Source: Candidatus Zixiibacteriota bacterium
Lineage (GTDB): Bacteria; Zixibacteria; MSB-5A5; JAABVY01
Assembly (NCBI GenBank): GCA_014730285.1
Contig: WJIM01000165.1
Coordinates: 1-21,961, forward strand
Direction: 5' to 3'
DNA length: 21,961 nt
Shown: positions 1-7,656 of the stretch, piece after piece
Layout of the letters: each line of letters begins with the position of its first letter
Position numbering within the stretch: position 1 is the stretch's first letter
Notes under the pieces: model-generated
Told to the model about the DNA's origin: nothing
The model's input: only the letters and a program-made list of their open reading frames with translations
The model's database searches: none
Translations under genes and position numbers: made by a program

Positions 1-2
1 AA

Positions 3-401
3 CCGAACATAATTCGGCGCACATTAAAGAAGCAGGGATTCGATCCCGGCCAGAAAACCTATGGGGACTTGAGCAAATTCACTCATGCCAACTATGAATT
101 CATCTCCGAGCATGAATCATTGAATTCGCTTGCGCCTGTAAACGATATGCAGAAGATGATGATTCCGCGCTGTCTGATCGATATGATGCGCTTTCTGATG
201 CGTATCAGTCTGGTATCATGCAAGATTTACGGCGAGCATGTGGAGAAGGCGGAGGATATTATCCGCATGAAAAACGAGGAACTCGACCACCTGCGTGAAA
301 ATGTCCTGCAACTGGATGAAAAGCAGGCCCGCTCCGAAGAGGAATACATAGAATTCGAAAGATTATTGCAGCGCATCAAGACCCGTCATTTTGAGGTTTA
401 A
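3..401 (+). CDS. C-terminal part of an unrecognised protein (5' end outside window)
   Basis: The reading frame is open from the window edge (first full codon at position 3) to a TAA at 399-401. The 5' end is therefore missing and about 132 residues are visible. A TTG at 69 could be read as a start, but no ribosome binding site precedes it, and the upstream codons read sensibly as protein (for example QGFDPGQKTYGDL), so I treat it as internal. The visible part has a Met-rich, moderately hydrophobic stretch (MQKMMIPRCLIDMMRFLMR) followed by a Glu/Lys/Leu-rich segment that looks like a C-terminal coiled coil. I do not recognise the family and assign no function. It converges on the corC-like gene across an 80-base gap full of inverted repeats. 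Confidence 0.6.
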   Translation, partial: PNIIRRTLKKQGFDPGQKTYGDLSKFTHANYEFISEHESLNSLAPVNDMQKMMIPRCLIDMMRFLMRISLVSCKIYGEHVEKAEDIIRMKNEELDHLRENVLQLDEKQARSEEEYIEFERLLQRIKTRHFEV

Positions 402-415
402 AGATAAGTGAAACT

Positions 416-485
416 GTAGGTCAAATTTCAATGTCATTTGACAATTAGTGAGAAGATTGTCAAATCCCATAGGGATTCGACCTAC
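416..485. repeat. Nested inverted repeats between convergent genes (possible bidirectional terminator)
   Basis: A perfect 10-bp inverted repeat, ATTTGACAAT (436-445) and ATTGTCAAAT (456-465), is flanked by an outer pair, GTAGGTC (416-422) and GACCTAC (479-485). A further short hairpin, AATCCC/GGGATT, lies at 463-477. The heptamer GTCAAAT and its complement occur in alternating orientation at 420, 436, 459 and, with one change, 475. Several stems are therefore mutually exclusive. There is no long T tract on either strand. The right outer arm overlaps the stop codon of the minus-strand gene. It may terminate both convergent genes or be a small palindromic repeat element. Confidence 0.6.
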
Positions 486-1804
486 GCCGTGTTTTCGGGA
501 TTTTCAGGCGCGGCAATCCGTTTTGCCAGAACCTTCTCGATGCGGTTGCGCTGCAAAGTTGCGATGGTGAATTCGATGCCGTCAATTCGCACTTTCTGGC
601 GGCGGTCAGGGAGTTCGCCCAGATGTGTGAAGATCAGCCCTCCGATTGTGTCGGCCTGATCTTCAGGGAGATCGGATTCGAAGGATTCGTTGAAATCATC
701 AACATCCATCCCCGCATGAACCTCAGCCAGCCCTTCTTTCAGAAGCCGGAACTGCTCCTCCTCGACATCGAACTCATCCTGAATCTCGCCCACCAGCTCC
801 TCAATAATATCCTCGATTGTGATTATGCCGGCAGTGCCTCCGAACTCATCAAGTACGACAGCCATGTGTACCTGATTGGCCTGAAAATCCTTCAAAAGCT
901 CCGCAATTTTTTTCGAGTCGGGCACGAAATAGGCGGGATGGATGATATCCTGGATGATAATCAGCTTGCGGTCCTGTAAAAGGTCAATAATATCGCGGGT
1001 GTATATCACACCCTTGATATGATCCAGGTCATCCCTGAATACCGGGTATCGAGAATAACCCTCCTCACGGATAAACTTCAAAATCTCATCATCGCTACGA
1101 GAAGTATTGATAGCGGAAACCTCGGTACGGGGTGTCATGCATTGCGAGGCAGTTGTCTCCGAGAAGTGGAAGACCGATTTGATAAGCTCCTGCTCGGTCA
1201 TATCTATATCGCCGGTACGGGCGCCCTCCTCGATCATATCGATAATCATTTCCTCAGTTGCGCCATTATTGGCTGGAGGAGGCTTGATCCGCAGGATTTT
1301 GACGATCAGCTTCGTAACCAAGTCAAGGACTGCCACGGGAAGATAGATCAAAGCGGATATAAAACGGATTGTCCCAGCCGCGCCGATTGTGATTTTAAGC
1401 GAGGAATATTGGGCGATTCTTCGCGGCACCGCCTCGATCAGAAGCATGCTCAGAAAGCCTGTAAGCAGCATTATGATAGCGATGGAAATGCCGTTGCAAT
1501 AATCACCATTAAGCATGCTCTGATGTTGTTCGAGAAAAGCGGCGAGATCTCCGCAGAAGAACATTATGCTTAGCGAAGCTATGGCAATCAATAAAAGCGT
1601 CAATATTATTTGAAATCTGAGGCTAAAGTCCTGGGTGGAGTTGACAAGATTTAGAAGATATTCAGCCCTTTTATTGCCATCTTTGCTCAATGTTTCGAGT
1701 TCGGATTTGCGGAGATACAGTAGGGAATACTTGAGGGCGGAAAAAAATCCTCCCAGAATCAACAGAAAAAATATTACAGCCAGTTCGATCGGCCAGTTAA
1801 CCAC
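482..1804 (-). CDS. CorC/HlyC-type protein: DUF21 membrane domain plus CBS pair
   Basis: This is a 440-residue inner-membrane protein of the CNNM/CorC (hemolysin-related) family, whose members are linked to Mg2+/Co2+ efflux or homeostasis. The N-terminal DUF21 region (about 1-175) has hydrophobic segments near 5-25, 62-85, 105-130 and 145-172. It is followed by two CBS domains (about 218-342) with the family hallmarks CMTPRTEV (222-229) and VLDEFGGTAGIITIEDI (317-333). A C-terminal transporter-associated domain (about 355-430) completes the usual architecture at normal length. The start is a GTG at 1804 with AAAGGAC about a dozen bases upstream. It lies 56 bases downstream of htpX on the same strand and probably shares its transcript. 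GldE of Bacteroidetes gliding organisms belongs to the same superfamily, but nothing here points to gliding specifically. Confidence 0.93.
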   Translation of the reverse strand: MVNWPIELAVIFFLLILGGFFSALKYSLLYLRKSELETLSKDGNKRAEYLLNLVNSTQDFSLRFQIILTLLLIAIASLSIMFFCGDLAAFLEQHQSMLNGDYCNGISIAIIMLLTGFLSMLLIEAVPRRIAQYSSLKITIGAAGTIRFISALIYLPVAVLDLVTKLIVKILRIKPPPANNGATEEMIIDMIEEGARTGDIDMTEQELIKSVFHFSETTASQCMTPRTEVSAINTSRSDDEILKFIREEGYSRYPVFRDDLDHIKGVIYTRDIIDLLQDRKLIIIQDIIHPAYFVPDSKKIAELLKDFQANQVHMAVVLDEFGGTAGIITIEDIIEELVGEIQDEFDVEEEQFRLLKEGLAEVHAGMDVDDFNESFESDLPEDQADTIGGLIFTHLGELPDRRQKVRIDGIEFTIATLQRNRIEKVLAKRIAAPENPENTA

Positions 1805-1860
1805 GAGTCAGCACCGTCCTTTCGAATGCTTTCAATGCCGACAATCGCGGTTGGTCCGAA

Positions 1861-2712
1861 TCAGTATCCATAAGACATCTCTCTCAGCCTGGCAATCCGC
1901 TTTTCGACCGGGGGATGCGTGGAGAATAAAGACATCATATTTCGCCCGCTCAGCGGATTGACGATAAACATATGAGCTGTAGCCGGATTGGCCTGCATTG
2001 GCACCCGTTTGGAAGCATTATGCAGCTTTTCCAGAGCAGAGGCCAGGGCGTGGGGCTTTTTGCTCAGCTCGGCACCGCCTTTATCGGCCAGAAATTCGCG
2101 CGATCTGGAGATCGCCGTCTGTATCAGAACTGCCATCAGGGGAGCCACGATTGTCATTACCAGGAGCCCGAATATACCGCCTCCGTTGCGGTTATCGCTT
2201 CCGCCGTAACCTCCGAATATCGCCGCCCAACGTGCCATGGTTGCAAGAATCGAAATCGCTCCGGCAATTGTGGCGGCAATCGAGCCTATCAGAATGTCGT
2301 AATGCTTGACATGCGAAAGTTCATGCGCCATAACGCCCTCGAGCTCGTCATCATCGAGAATCTGCAGAATTCCCTGGGTAGCCGCAACTGCGGCATGCTT
2401 TGGATTTCGTCCGGTCGCAAACGCATTGGGAGCATTCTTCGGTATGATATATACCTTGGGCATCGGCAGCCCGGCCCGTCCGGTAAGACCGCGTACGATT
2501 CGTACCAGCCTGTGGTTGGAATTGGGGTCGAGCGGCTGCGCCCGATACATTTTCAGGACAATTTTATCAGAAAACCAATAGGAGGCAAAATTCATCACGC
2601 CTGCGAATGCCAGCGCGATATACATACCGGTGCGTCCTCCCAGAGCTCCGCCGATTACGATGAATAAAATCGTCAGAACTGTCAGAAAGAGAACTGTTTT
2701 TATGCGATTCAC
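1861..2712 (-). CDS. htpX: HtpX-like M48 zinc metalloprotease
   Basis: This is a 283-residue membrane-integrated endopeptidase of the HtpX family, which degrades damaged or misfolded inner-membrane proteins. Two N-terminal transmembrane segments (about 5-25 and 29-47) precede the zinc site HELSH (130-134). Two more hydrophobic segments (about 143-165 and 178-199) follow. The third zinc ligand is probably Glu206 in SREFLAD (204-210), and the family tail motif STHPPVEKRI is at 264-273. Length and order match the family. The start is a GTG at 2712, set by a strong GGAGGT at 2718-2723. A consensus-like promoter lies just upstream. The corC-like gene follows on the same strand. Confidence 0.95.
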   Translation of the reverse strand: MNRIKTVLFLTVLTILFIVIGGALGGRTGMYIALAFAGVMNFASYWFSDKIVLKMYRAQPLDPNSNHRLVRIVRGLTGRAGLPMPKVYIIPKNAPNAFATGRNPKHAAVAATQGILQILDDDELEGVMAHELSHVKHYDILIGSIAATIAGAISILATMARWAAIFGGYGGSDNRNGGGIFGLLVMTIVAPLMAVLIQTAISRSREFLADKGGAELSKKPHALASALEKLHNASKRVPMQANPATAHMFIVNPLSGRNMMSLFSTHPPVEKRIARLREMSYGY

Positions 2713-2717
2713 TGTTT

Positions 2718-2723
2718 ACCTCC
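2718..2723 (-). promoter_or_regulatory. Ribosome binding site fixing the htpX GTG start
   Basis: On the minus strand this reads GGAGGT, five bases before the GTG at 2712-2710. It is the clearest Shine-Dalgarno sequence here and supports the non-ATG start. Confidence 0.8.
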
Positions 2724-2729
2724 ATAAAT

Positions 2730-2757
2730 ATGATAGAAATCCACACTTTTATGTCAA
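2730..2757 (-). promoter_or_regulatory. Sigma-70-type promoter for htpX
   Basis: On the minus strand, TTGACA (2757-2752) is followed after 16 bases by TATCAT (2735-2730). The predicted start of transcription, near 2723, leaves a leader of only about 11 bases that holds the GGAGGT site. Confidence 0.6.
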
Positions 2758-3009
2758 TTAAAATTCCGTTAAATAGTATACAGCTTTTCGAGAAAAATTG
2801 TTCCTGAAATCGTACATGTCAAGCGGTTGCCGCAAATGGATTATCTTTCTTTGCGTATGAATTTTGACGATACGGAACCTTATTCTGGTTTGAGAGGTTA
2901 ATTCAGTTAAAAGAAAATGCGGTAAAAACCACCAAATGCGCTGACCTCAAAAGATCCGATAAAAATGCTAAAAGCGGGGTTTTTAGGTAATCCTGTTTAC
3001 ACAAATAGC

Positions 3010-3037
3010 TTGACTAATATCGCTAAAATTATAAAAT
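3010..3037 (+). promoter_or_regulatory. Possible promoter for yceD-rpmF-plsX-fabH
   Basis: TTGACT (3010-3015) and TAAAAT (3032-3037) are separated by 16 bases. Transcription would then begin only a few bases before the ATG at 3047, and no clear ribosome binding site precedes that ATG. Either the mRNA is nearly leaderless or the true promoter lies further upstream. Confidence 0.4.
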
Positions 3038-3046
3038 AGTAAGTTT

Positions 3047-3574
3047 ATGGCTTTTGTACTTAACATAAAAGATTTGCCGGAGGATGTTTCCCGGCAGGAA
3101 TTCGCTGCCAGTCCGGATGAGTTCTCGCTCGATTACGAGGGAATCGAGGTGACAGATGATGCTCATGCCTACGGCGATATTACCAAATCGAACGATCAGG
3201 TGATATTTCGCGGGGAGTTTAGCGCCCCGGTCAGGACTCTCTGTTCCCGTTGCGCGGAGCAATTCGAAAGAGACCTCGAATCCGAGCTGGTCTTTGTGCT
3301 TTCTATGGTACCCGAGCAGGAATACGAGCAGCTTGAGGATGAGCAGTCCGAGGATTTCCATTTCATTCCCGGGGGTACCCTGGAGTTTGATTTTTCCGGT
3401 CTTATCCGTGACCAGATTATTCTTGCTCTTGAGATGAAACCGCTGTGCCATGAAGAGTGCAAGGGAATTTGTCCCGATTGCGGAAAGAATTTAAACTACG
3501 AAGAATGTACTTGTAAAGATGAAAAAGTCGATGAGCGCTGGCTGCCGCTCAAAGATCTTTTGGATAGGAGTTAA
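3047..3574 (+). CDS. yceD: YceD/DUF177 family protein (23S rRNA accumulation), Cys-rich C-terminus
   Basis: This is a 175-residue protein of the DUF177/YceD family, needed for normal 23S rRNA levels in E. coli and plants and nearly always encoded just before rpmF. The CSRC pair at 66-69 sits in the conserved core (VRTLCSRCAEQFERDLE). The C-terminus carries a dense cluster of six cysteines, including CHEECKGICPDCGKNLN (134-150) and CTC (154-156). This is the typical family tail and is probably metal-binding. An acidic stretch (about 90-105) lies between. The ATG at 3047 lacks a good Shine-Dalgarno sequence. The gene ends 3 bases before rpmF. Identity is secure from context and motifs; the biochemical role is known only from homologues. 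Confidence 0.9.
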   Translation: MAFVLNIKDLPEDVSRQEFAASPDEFSLDYEGIEVTDDAHAYGDITKSNDQVIFRGEFSAPVRTLCSRCAEQFERDLESELVFVLSMVPEQEYEQLEDEQSEDFHFIPGGTLEFDFSGLIRDQIILALEMKPLCHEECKGICPDCGKNLNYEECTCKDEKVDERWLPLKDLLDRS

Positions 3575-3577
3575 AGT

Positions 3578-3760
3578 ATGCCACTTCCGAAACGACGCCA
3601 TTCCAAAGCAAGAGGGCGCAAAAGACGCACTCACTGGAAGCTTAACGCCCCAACTATGGGCGCATGCGACAACTGCGGCGAGATGAAGCTTCCCCATCAT
3701 GTTTGTCCCCACTGCGGATATTACAAGGGAAGAGAGATCTATAATCCAACATCAGAATAG
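3578..3760 (+). CDS. rpmF: 50S ribosomal protein L32
   Basis: This is a complete 60-residue ribosomal protein bL32. The basic N-terminus (MPLPKRRHSKARGRKRRTHW) is characteristic. It is followed by a zinc-ribbon pair, CDNC at 50-53 by rough count and CPHC about a dozen residues later, so this is the zinc-binding (C+) form. The C-terminal GYYKGREI stretch is also typical. It sits in the conserved order yceD-rpmF-plsX, three bases after yceD with GGAG (3567-3570) as ribosome binding site, which couples ribosome-component and lipid-synthesis expression. Confidence 0.97.
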   Translation: MPLPKRRHSKARGRKRRTHWKLNAPTMGACDNCGEMKLPHHVCPHCGYYKGREIYNPTSE

Positions 3761-3767
3761 GTAGAAT

Positions 3768-4805
3768 TTGAAAACAACAGTCAGAATTGCTTTAGATGCT
3801 ATGGGAGGCGATAAGGGTCCCGAGGTAGTCCTTCAGGGAGCTTATGATTATCTCAGGGAACATGTCGGCAACGGTGTAAAGCTGTACATTGTCGGCAAAA
3901 AGGATTTGCTGTCGGATATCTGGGAATCGTTTAAAAAGACCGACGGTTACCCGATCGAGTTCGTGCATGCCACCGAAGTGGTGGGTATGGATGAGCCTAT
4001 CTCGCGCGGCCTTAAAAAGAAAGATTCATCGCTGGCGGTAGCGCTTCGTATGCACAGGCTGGGCGAGGTCGACTCGGTCGTTTCCGCCGGAAATACCGGC
4101 GTATGTATGGCCTCCGGGATTCGCAGTCTGGGACGTCTGGAGGGCGTGTCCCGTCCCGCCATTACGAGTTCCTTTCCCACTCTCAAGGAAAAGAGCGTTG
4201 TGGTTCTCGATGTGGGCGCTAATGTCGATTCCCCTCCACAGAATCTCTACCAGTTTGGGGTCATGGGTTCTATCTACGCTTCCTATATCAACAGGCTGAA
4301 CCGCCCCACTGTAGGACTGCTCTCGATTGGCGAGGAAAAGGTCAAAGGAAACGAATCGACGCTCCGGGCTTATAAGATTCTGGAAAAATCCTCCCTTAAT
4401 TTCATCGGGAATATCGAGGGTAATGATATTCTGACGGGCAAATGCGATGTTGTGGTCACTGACGGTTTTGCCGGCAATATCATCCTGAAATTCGGCGAAT
4501 CGATCAAGACCTATCTTTTCACCAAAATGAAGCGTCAGGTATCCTCCAACCTGTTCTCGCGGGCAGGAGCATATCTGCTTGCACCTTTCCTGAAGCGCCT
4601 GAAGAACACGTTCGATCCGGCCAAATACGGCGGAGCGCCGCTTCTGGGTGTCAACGGCGTGGTGATTATCTCCCACGGCTCCTCCAACGAGCTGGCTATC
4701 AAAAATGCTATCAGGGTCGCGGTTCGAATGGTCAACGAAAAGGTAAATGAGCATATCAGCGGAAAGCTTGCCGGACATAATATCGTTGAAAAAGTAAAAT
4801 CGTGA
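3768..4805 (+). CDS. plsX: Phosphate acyltransferase PlsX
   Basis: This is a 345-residue peripheral membrane enzyme converting acyl-ACP and phosphate to acyl-phosphate, the donor for PlsY in phospholipid synthesis. Family motifs are in order: LDAMGGD (9-15), SAGNTG (106-111), DVGAN (148-152), a NIEG motif (215-218) and TDGFAGN (231-237). Length is normal. The start is a TTG at 3768, seven bases after the rpmF stop. It places the LDAMGGD motif at the expected distance from the N-terminus, and AGGTAG overlapping the rpmF stop can serve as ribosome binding site. The TGA overlaps the fabH GTG by four bases, implying translational coupling. Confidence 0.96.
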   Translation: MKTTVRIALDAMGGDKGPEVVLQGAYDYLREHVGNGVKLYIVGKKDLLSDIWESFKKTDGYPIEFVHATEVVGMDEPISRGLKKKDSSLAVALRMHRLGEVDSVVSAGNTGVCMASGIRSLGRLEGVSRPAITSSFPTLKEKSVVVLDVGANVDSPPQNLYQFGVMGSIYASYINRLNRPTVGLLSIGEEKVKGNESTLRAYKILEKSSLNFIGNIEGNDILTGKCDVVVTDGFAGNIILKFGESIKTYLFTKMKRQVSSNLFSRAGAYLLAPFLKRLKNTFDPAKYGGAPLLGVNGVVIISHGSSNELAIKNAIRVAVRMVNEKVNEHISGKLAGHNIVEKVKS

Positions 4806-5803
4806 GTCTTCGTATGAATGCTGTTATCAGGGGAACTGGTGCGTATACACCCGAAAAAGTTCTTACCAATGCAGACTTCGAAAAAATCGTGGATACATCC
4901 GATGAATGGATAGTCACCCGTACCGGCATAAAAGAACGCAGAATAATTTCCGAAAGCGAAACCAACTCCGACCTCTGCCTGCGGGCGGGACAAAACGCTC
5001 TGGATATGGCCGGTATATCCGCAGCCGATCTGGATATGATTATAGTCGGAACCGTTACCCCCGATTACAACCTTCCCTCCACAGCAGCGGTGGTTCAGGA
5101 AAAGCTGGGTGCGGCCAATTCCGCCGCCTTTGATGTGGTGGCGGCCTGTGCCGGATTTTTGCATGGTCTTTCTATTGCCCACGGATTTATCGTAAACGGT
5201 AATATCAGGCGGGCGCTGGTCATCGGATCCGAGGTGCTCTCACGGTTTACTGATTATTCCGACCGCTCAACCTGTGTGCTTTTCGGAGATGGCGCAGGAG
5301 CGGTCGTGGTCGAGGCAGAGGATGGCGCCGCTCCCAACGGTTCGGGAGTTTTATCCTCGTATCTTAAGGCTGACGGCACTAAAACCGAGCTTTTGTGGAT
5401 TCCGGCCGGGGGATCGACCAAGCCGCTGGATGAAAACAATATCAAATCTCGCGAAAGATATATAACGATGTCGGGAAATGAAATATACAAGCTTGCGGTT
5501 CGTTCGATGTGTGATGCAGCGCTTAAAGCGCTGGACAAAGCAGGCGTGAGTACCGATGAAATTTCATGGCTTATCCCGCATCAGGCCAATATTAGAATTA
5601 TCGAAGGTGTAGCAAAGAGGCTGAAAATACCCGATCAAAAAGTATTTCTCAATATCGAAAAATACGGCAACACCTCTGCCGCCTCTGTTCCAATCGCCCT
5701 GGACGAGGCCAATCGCAAGGGATTACTGAAAAAGGGCGATTATATATTGATGGTTGCATTCGGGGGAGGGCTAACCTGGGGTGCTTCGCTGGTCAGATGG
5801 TGA
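4802..5803 (+). CDS. fabH: 3-oxoacyl-ACP synthase III (FabH)
   Basis: This is a 333-residue cytosolic condensing enzyme that starts fatty acid synthesis from acetyl-CoA (or branched acyl-CoA) and malonyl-ACP. The catalytic triad is visible: Cys116 in AACAGFLHG, His260 in HQANIRI and Asn290 in YGNTSAAS. The C-terminal FGGGLTWGASLVRW is typical. The GTG at 4802 overlaps the plsX stop as GTGA. An ATG at 4814 (MNAVIRG) is an alternative start that would remove only four residues. Substrate preference cannot be read from the sequence. After this gene there is a 150-base gap before fabD. Confidence 0.96.
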   Translation: MSLRMNAVIRGTGAYTPEKVLTNADFEKIVDTSDEWIVTRTGIKERRIISESETNSDLCLRAGQNALDMAGISAADLDMIIVGTVTPDYNLPSTAAVVQEKLGAANSAAFDVVAACAGFLHGLSIAHGFIVNGNIRRALVIGSEVLSRFTDYSDRSTCVLFGDGAGAVVVEAEDGAAPNGSGVLSSYLKADGTKTELLWIPAGGSTKPLDENNIKSRERYITMSGNEIYKLAVRSMCDAALKALDKAGVSTDEISWLIPHQANIRIIEGVAKRLKIPDQKVFLNIEKYGNTSAASVPIALDEANRKGLLKKGDYILMVAFGGGLTWGASLVRW

Positions 5804-5903
5804 CAGGCAATGAAGGATGAATCTGACCGGCTTTAATGCGCGCCATTTGAATATTTAATCTGTGAATGTGAAATTTCGACCTGTTTTCAATCGCAGTTTT
5901 GGA

Positions 5904-5931
5904 TTGACAAACTGTTCTGAAATTATTAAAT
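5904..5931 (+). promoter_or_regulatory. Probable promoter for the fabD-etfB operon
   Basis: TTGACA (5904-5909) and TTAAAT (5926-5931) are 16 bases apart in the only sizeable gap of the lipid block, just upstream of the fabD ATG at 5954. This would let fabD and downstream genes be transcribed independently of yceD-fabH. No terminator-like hairpin was found after fabH, so read-through is also likely. Confidence 0.5.
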
Positions 5932-5953
5932 AACCCCAAATTTTTAAAGGCTT

Positions 5954-6889
5954 ATGGGAAAAACAGCATTTATTTTTCCGGGACAGGCCTCCCAGTATGT
6001 GGGAATGGCTAAGGATTTTTATGATTCCTCACCGGAAGTGAAAAAGTTATATGACAGGGCCTCCGAGATTCTCGGCTATGATCTGGCGGATGTTTCGTTT
6101 AGCGGCCCGATTGAGAAACTCACCCAGACCGTCTATACTCAGCCGGCTATTCTGGTGCATTCATTGGCTGTGCTGACCGAGATGGGAGATGATTTCGGTG
6201 AGGTTGAATTTGCCGCAGGTCATTCATTGGGCGAATACTCGGCTTTGGCTTTTGCCGGAGTGCTTTCATTCGAGGATTCTATTCTGGCGGTCAAGGAGAG
6301 AAGTCGTGCCATGCAATCGGCCTGCGATGCGGCTGAAGGAACTATGGCTGCGCTGATAGGATGTGAGGGTGAAAATCTCGAGAAACTGCTCGAGGAAGCC
6401 TCGAAGACCGGGATAATTCAGCCCGCCAATTTCAATTCGCCCGGCCAGGTTGCGGTCTCTGGCGACCGCAAGGCTGTTGAGAAGGCGATTGAGATAGCCA
6501 AAGATTTCGGCGCCAAAAAGGCCATACCCCTGCAGGTGGGCGGGGCCTTTCATTCACCGCTCATGGAATCGGCGCGTGCCGAGGTTGAAGCGGTGCTCAG
6601 TAAGATGGATTTTAAGGATGGCCGAATAGCGGTTGTAACAAATGTTGAAGCCAAAGGTGAAAAAGATTCCGGTCATTTACGGGAACTTCTGATAAGGCAG
6701 ATCACTTCTCCGGTTTTATGGAAACAAACCGTGGATCATATGGTTGAAAATGGAGTCGATCGTTTTATCGAAATCGGTCCCGGCAAGGTTTTGAGTGGTC
6801 TTGTTAAAAGATCGGCGAAAGGTTCGAATATTGGAAATATTGATACGGTTGAGGACCTGAAAAAATTTAAGGAGACAGTTTCAGCTTGA
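5954..6889 (+). CDS. fabD: Malonyl-CoA:ACP transacylase (FabD)
   Basis: This is a 311-residue cytosolic enzyme moving malonyl from CoA to ACP to supply the condensing enzymes. The N-terminal FPGQASQYVGM, the nucleophile motif GHSLGEYSAL with Ser91, the catalytic His200 in GGAFHSPLM and the C-terminal EIGPGKVLSGLVKR are all present. Length is standard. The stop TGA shares one base with the ATG of fabG (TGATG), so the two are translationally coupled. Confidence 0.97.
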   Translation: MGKTAFIFPGQASQYVGMAKDFYDSSPEVKKLYDRASEILGYDLADVSFSGPIEKLTQTVYTQPAILVHSLAVLTEMGDDFGEVEFAAGHSLGEYSALAFAGVLSFEDSILAVKERSRAMQSACDAAEGTMAALIGCEGENLEKLLEEASKTGIIQPANFNSPGQVAVSGDRKAVEKAIEIAKDFGAKKAIPLQVGGAFHSPLMESARAEVEAVLSKMDFKDGRIAVVTNVEAKGEKDSGHLRELLIRQITSPVLWKQTVDHMVENGVDRFIEIGPGKVLSGLVKRSAKGSNIGNIDTVEDLKKFKETVSA

Positions 6890-7623
6890 TGCTAAAGGAT
6901 AAGATTGCTGTAATCACAGGTTCAGGACGCGGTATCGGACTTGATATCGCCGAGAAATTCATAAAAAACGGCGCCAAAATCGTGCTGACCGATATCAGCC
7001 GCGAACTGCTGGAGAAAGCCGAGAAAAGGCTTGCACCGCAGGGCGAGGTTATCTCGGTTCCCTGCAATGTTACCAATTCCGGCGAAGTCAGCGAGCTTAT
7101 CCAGAAAACAGTCGAACATTTTGGATCAATCGATATAATGATAAATAATGCCGGTGTTACCAAGGACACCCTGCTTTTGAGGATGAAAGAAGAGGACTGG
7201 GATTTTGTTCTCGATGTCAATCTCAAAGGCGCGTTTCTGGCGACACAGGCGGCAGCAAAGGCTATGATAAAACAGAAATCAGGCAGGATAATAAATATAT
7301 CCTCGGTTGTCGGTTTGATGGGCAATGCCGGCCAGAGCAACTATTCATCTTCCAAGGCCGGTATTCTGGGGCTGACCAAATCCTCGGCCAAAGAGCTGGC
7401 GGGACGGGGCATTACGGTTAACGCCATCGCTCCCGGATATATTGAAACCGAGATGACCGCCAATCTGCCCGAAAAAGCAATCGAGGCTTTTATGCAGCAG
7501 ATACCTCTGAAGCGCGGCGGGAAGCCTGAGGATGTTGCCAATGCTGCGATGTTTCTGGCGTCGGACCTGGCCTCTTATGTTACCGGTCAGGTTATTCAGG
7601 TTGACGGCGGAATGTTGATGTGA
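6889..7623 (+). CDS. fabG: 3-oxoacyl-ACP reductase (FabG)
   Basis: This is a 244-residue short-chain dehydrogenase/reductase doing the NADPH-dependent first reduction of the fatty acid cycle. The cofactor motif TGSGRGIG (10-17), NNAG (86-89) and the catalytic Ser138, Tyr152 and Lys156 (YSSSK) are all visible, as is the C-terminal VTGQVIQVDGGMLM. I chose the ATG at 6889, which overlaps the fabD stop. A TTG immediately before it at 6886 would add a single residue and lies closer to the GGAG at 6871-6874. Context inside fab genes makes the FabG assignment much safer than for an isolated SDR. Confidence 0.96.
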   Translation: MLKDKIAVITGSGRGIGLDIAEKFIKNGAKIVLTDISRELLEKAEKRLAPQGEVISVPCNVTNSGEVSELIQKTVEHFGSIDIMINNAGVTKDTLLLRMKEEDWDFVLDVNLKGAFLATQAAAKAMIKQKSGRIINISSVVGLMGNAGQSNYSSSKAGILGLTKSSAKELAGRGITVNAIAPGYIETEMTANLPEKAIEAFMQQIPLKRGGKPEDVANAAMFLASDLASYVTGQVIQVDGGMLM

Positions 7624-7645
7624 AGATAATAAATAGTCATAAAAC

Positions 7646-7651
7646 AGGAGG
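7646..7651 (+). promoter_or_regulatory. Strong ribosome binding site of acpP
   Basis: AGGAGG lies five bases before the ATG at 7657 and only two before an in-frame TTG at 7654, so it selects the ATG. A near-perfect site fits the high protein demand for acyl carrier protein. Confidence 0.8.
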
Positions 7652-7656
7652 TTTTG

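Larger units (their letters stand above)
2713..3046. other. Divergent intergenic region between htpX and yceD
   Basis: These 334 bases are AT-rich and carry no ORF of useful length. They hold the htpX promoter near 2730-2757 and a possible yceD promoter near 3010-3037. Small imperfect symmetries such as GCGGTTGCCGC near 2823 are present, but I see no RNA gene, riboswitch or mobile element in the middle part. Confidence 0.55.

Noticed and set aside
1019..1573. Plus-strand ORF of 184 codons opposite the CorC-like gene
   Set aside because: It is a shadow of the minus-strand gene and no protein motif can be seen.
1972..2667. Long plus-strand ORF of 231 codons opposite htpX
   Set aside because: It lies entirely antisense to the well-supported htpX gene, its translation is low-complexity in Cys/His/Arg with no family features, and it has no ribosome binding site.
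4026..4778. Long minus-strand ORF of 250 codons opposite plsX
   Set aside because: It is antisense to plsX, whose catalytic motifs are all intact. Open antisense frames are expected from the codon bias here.
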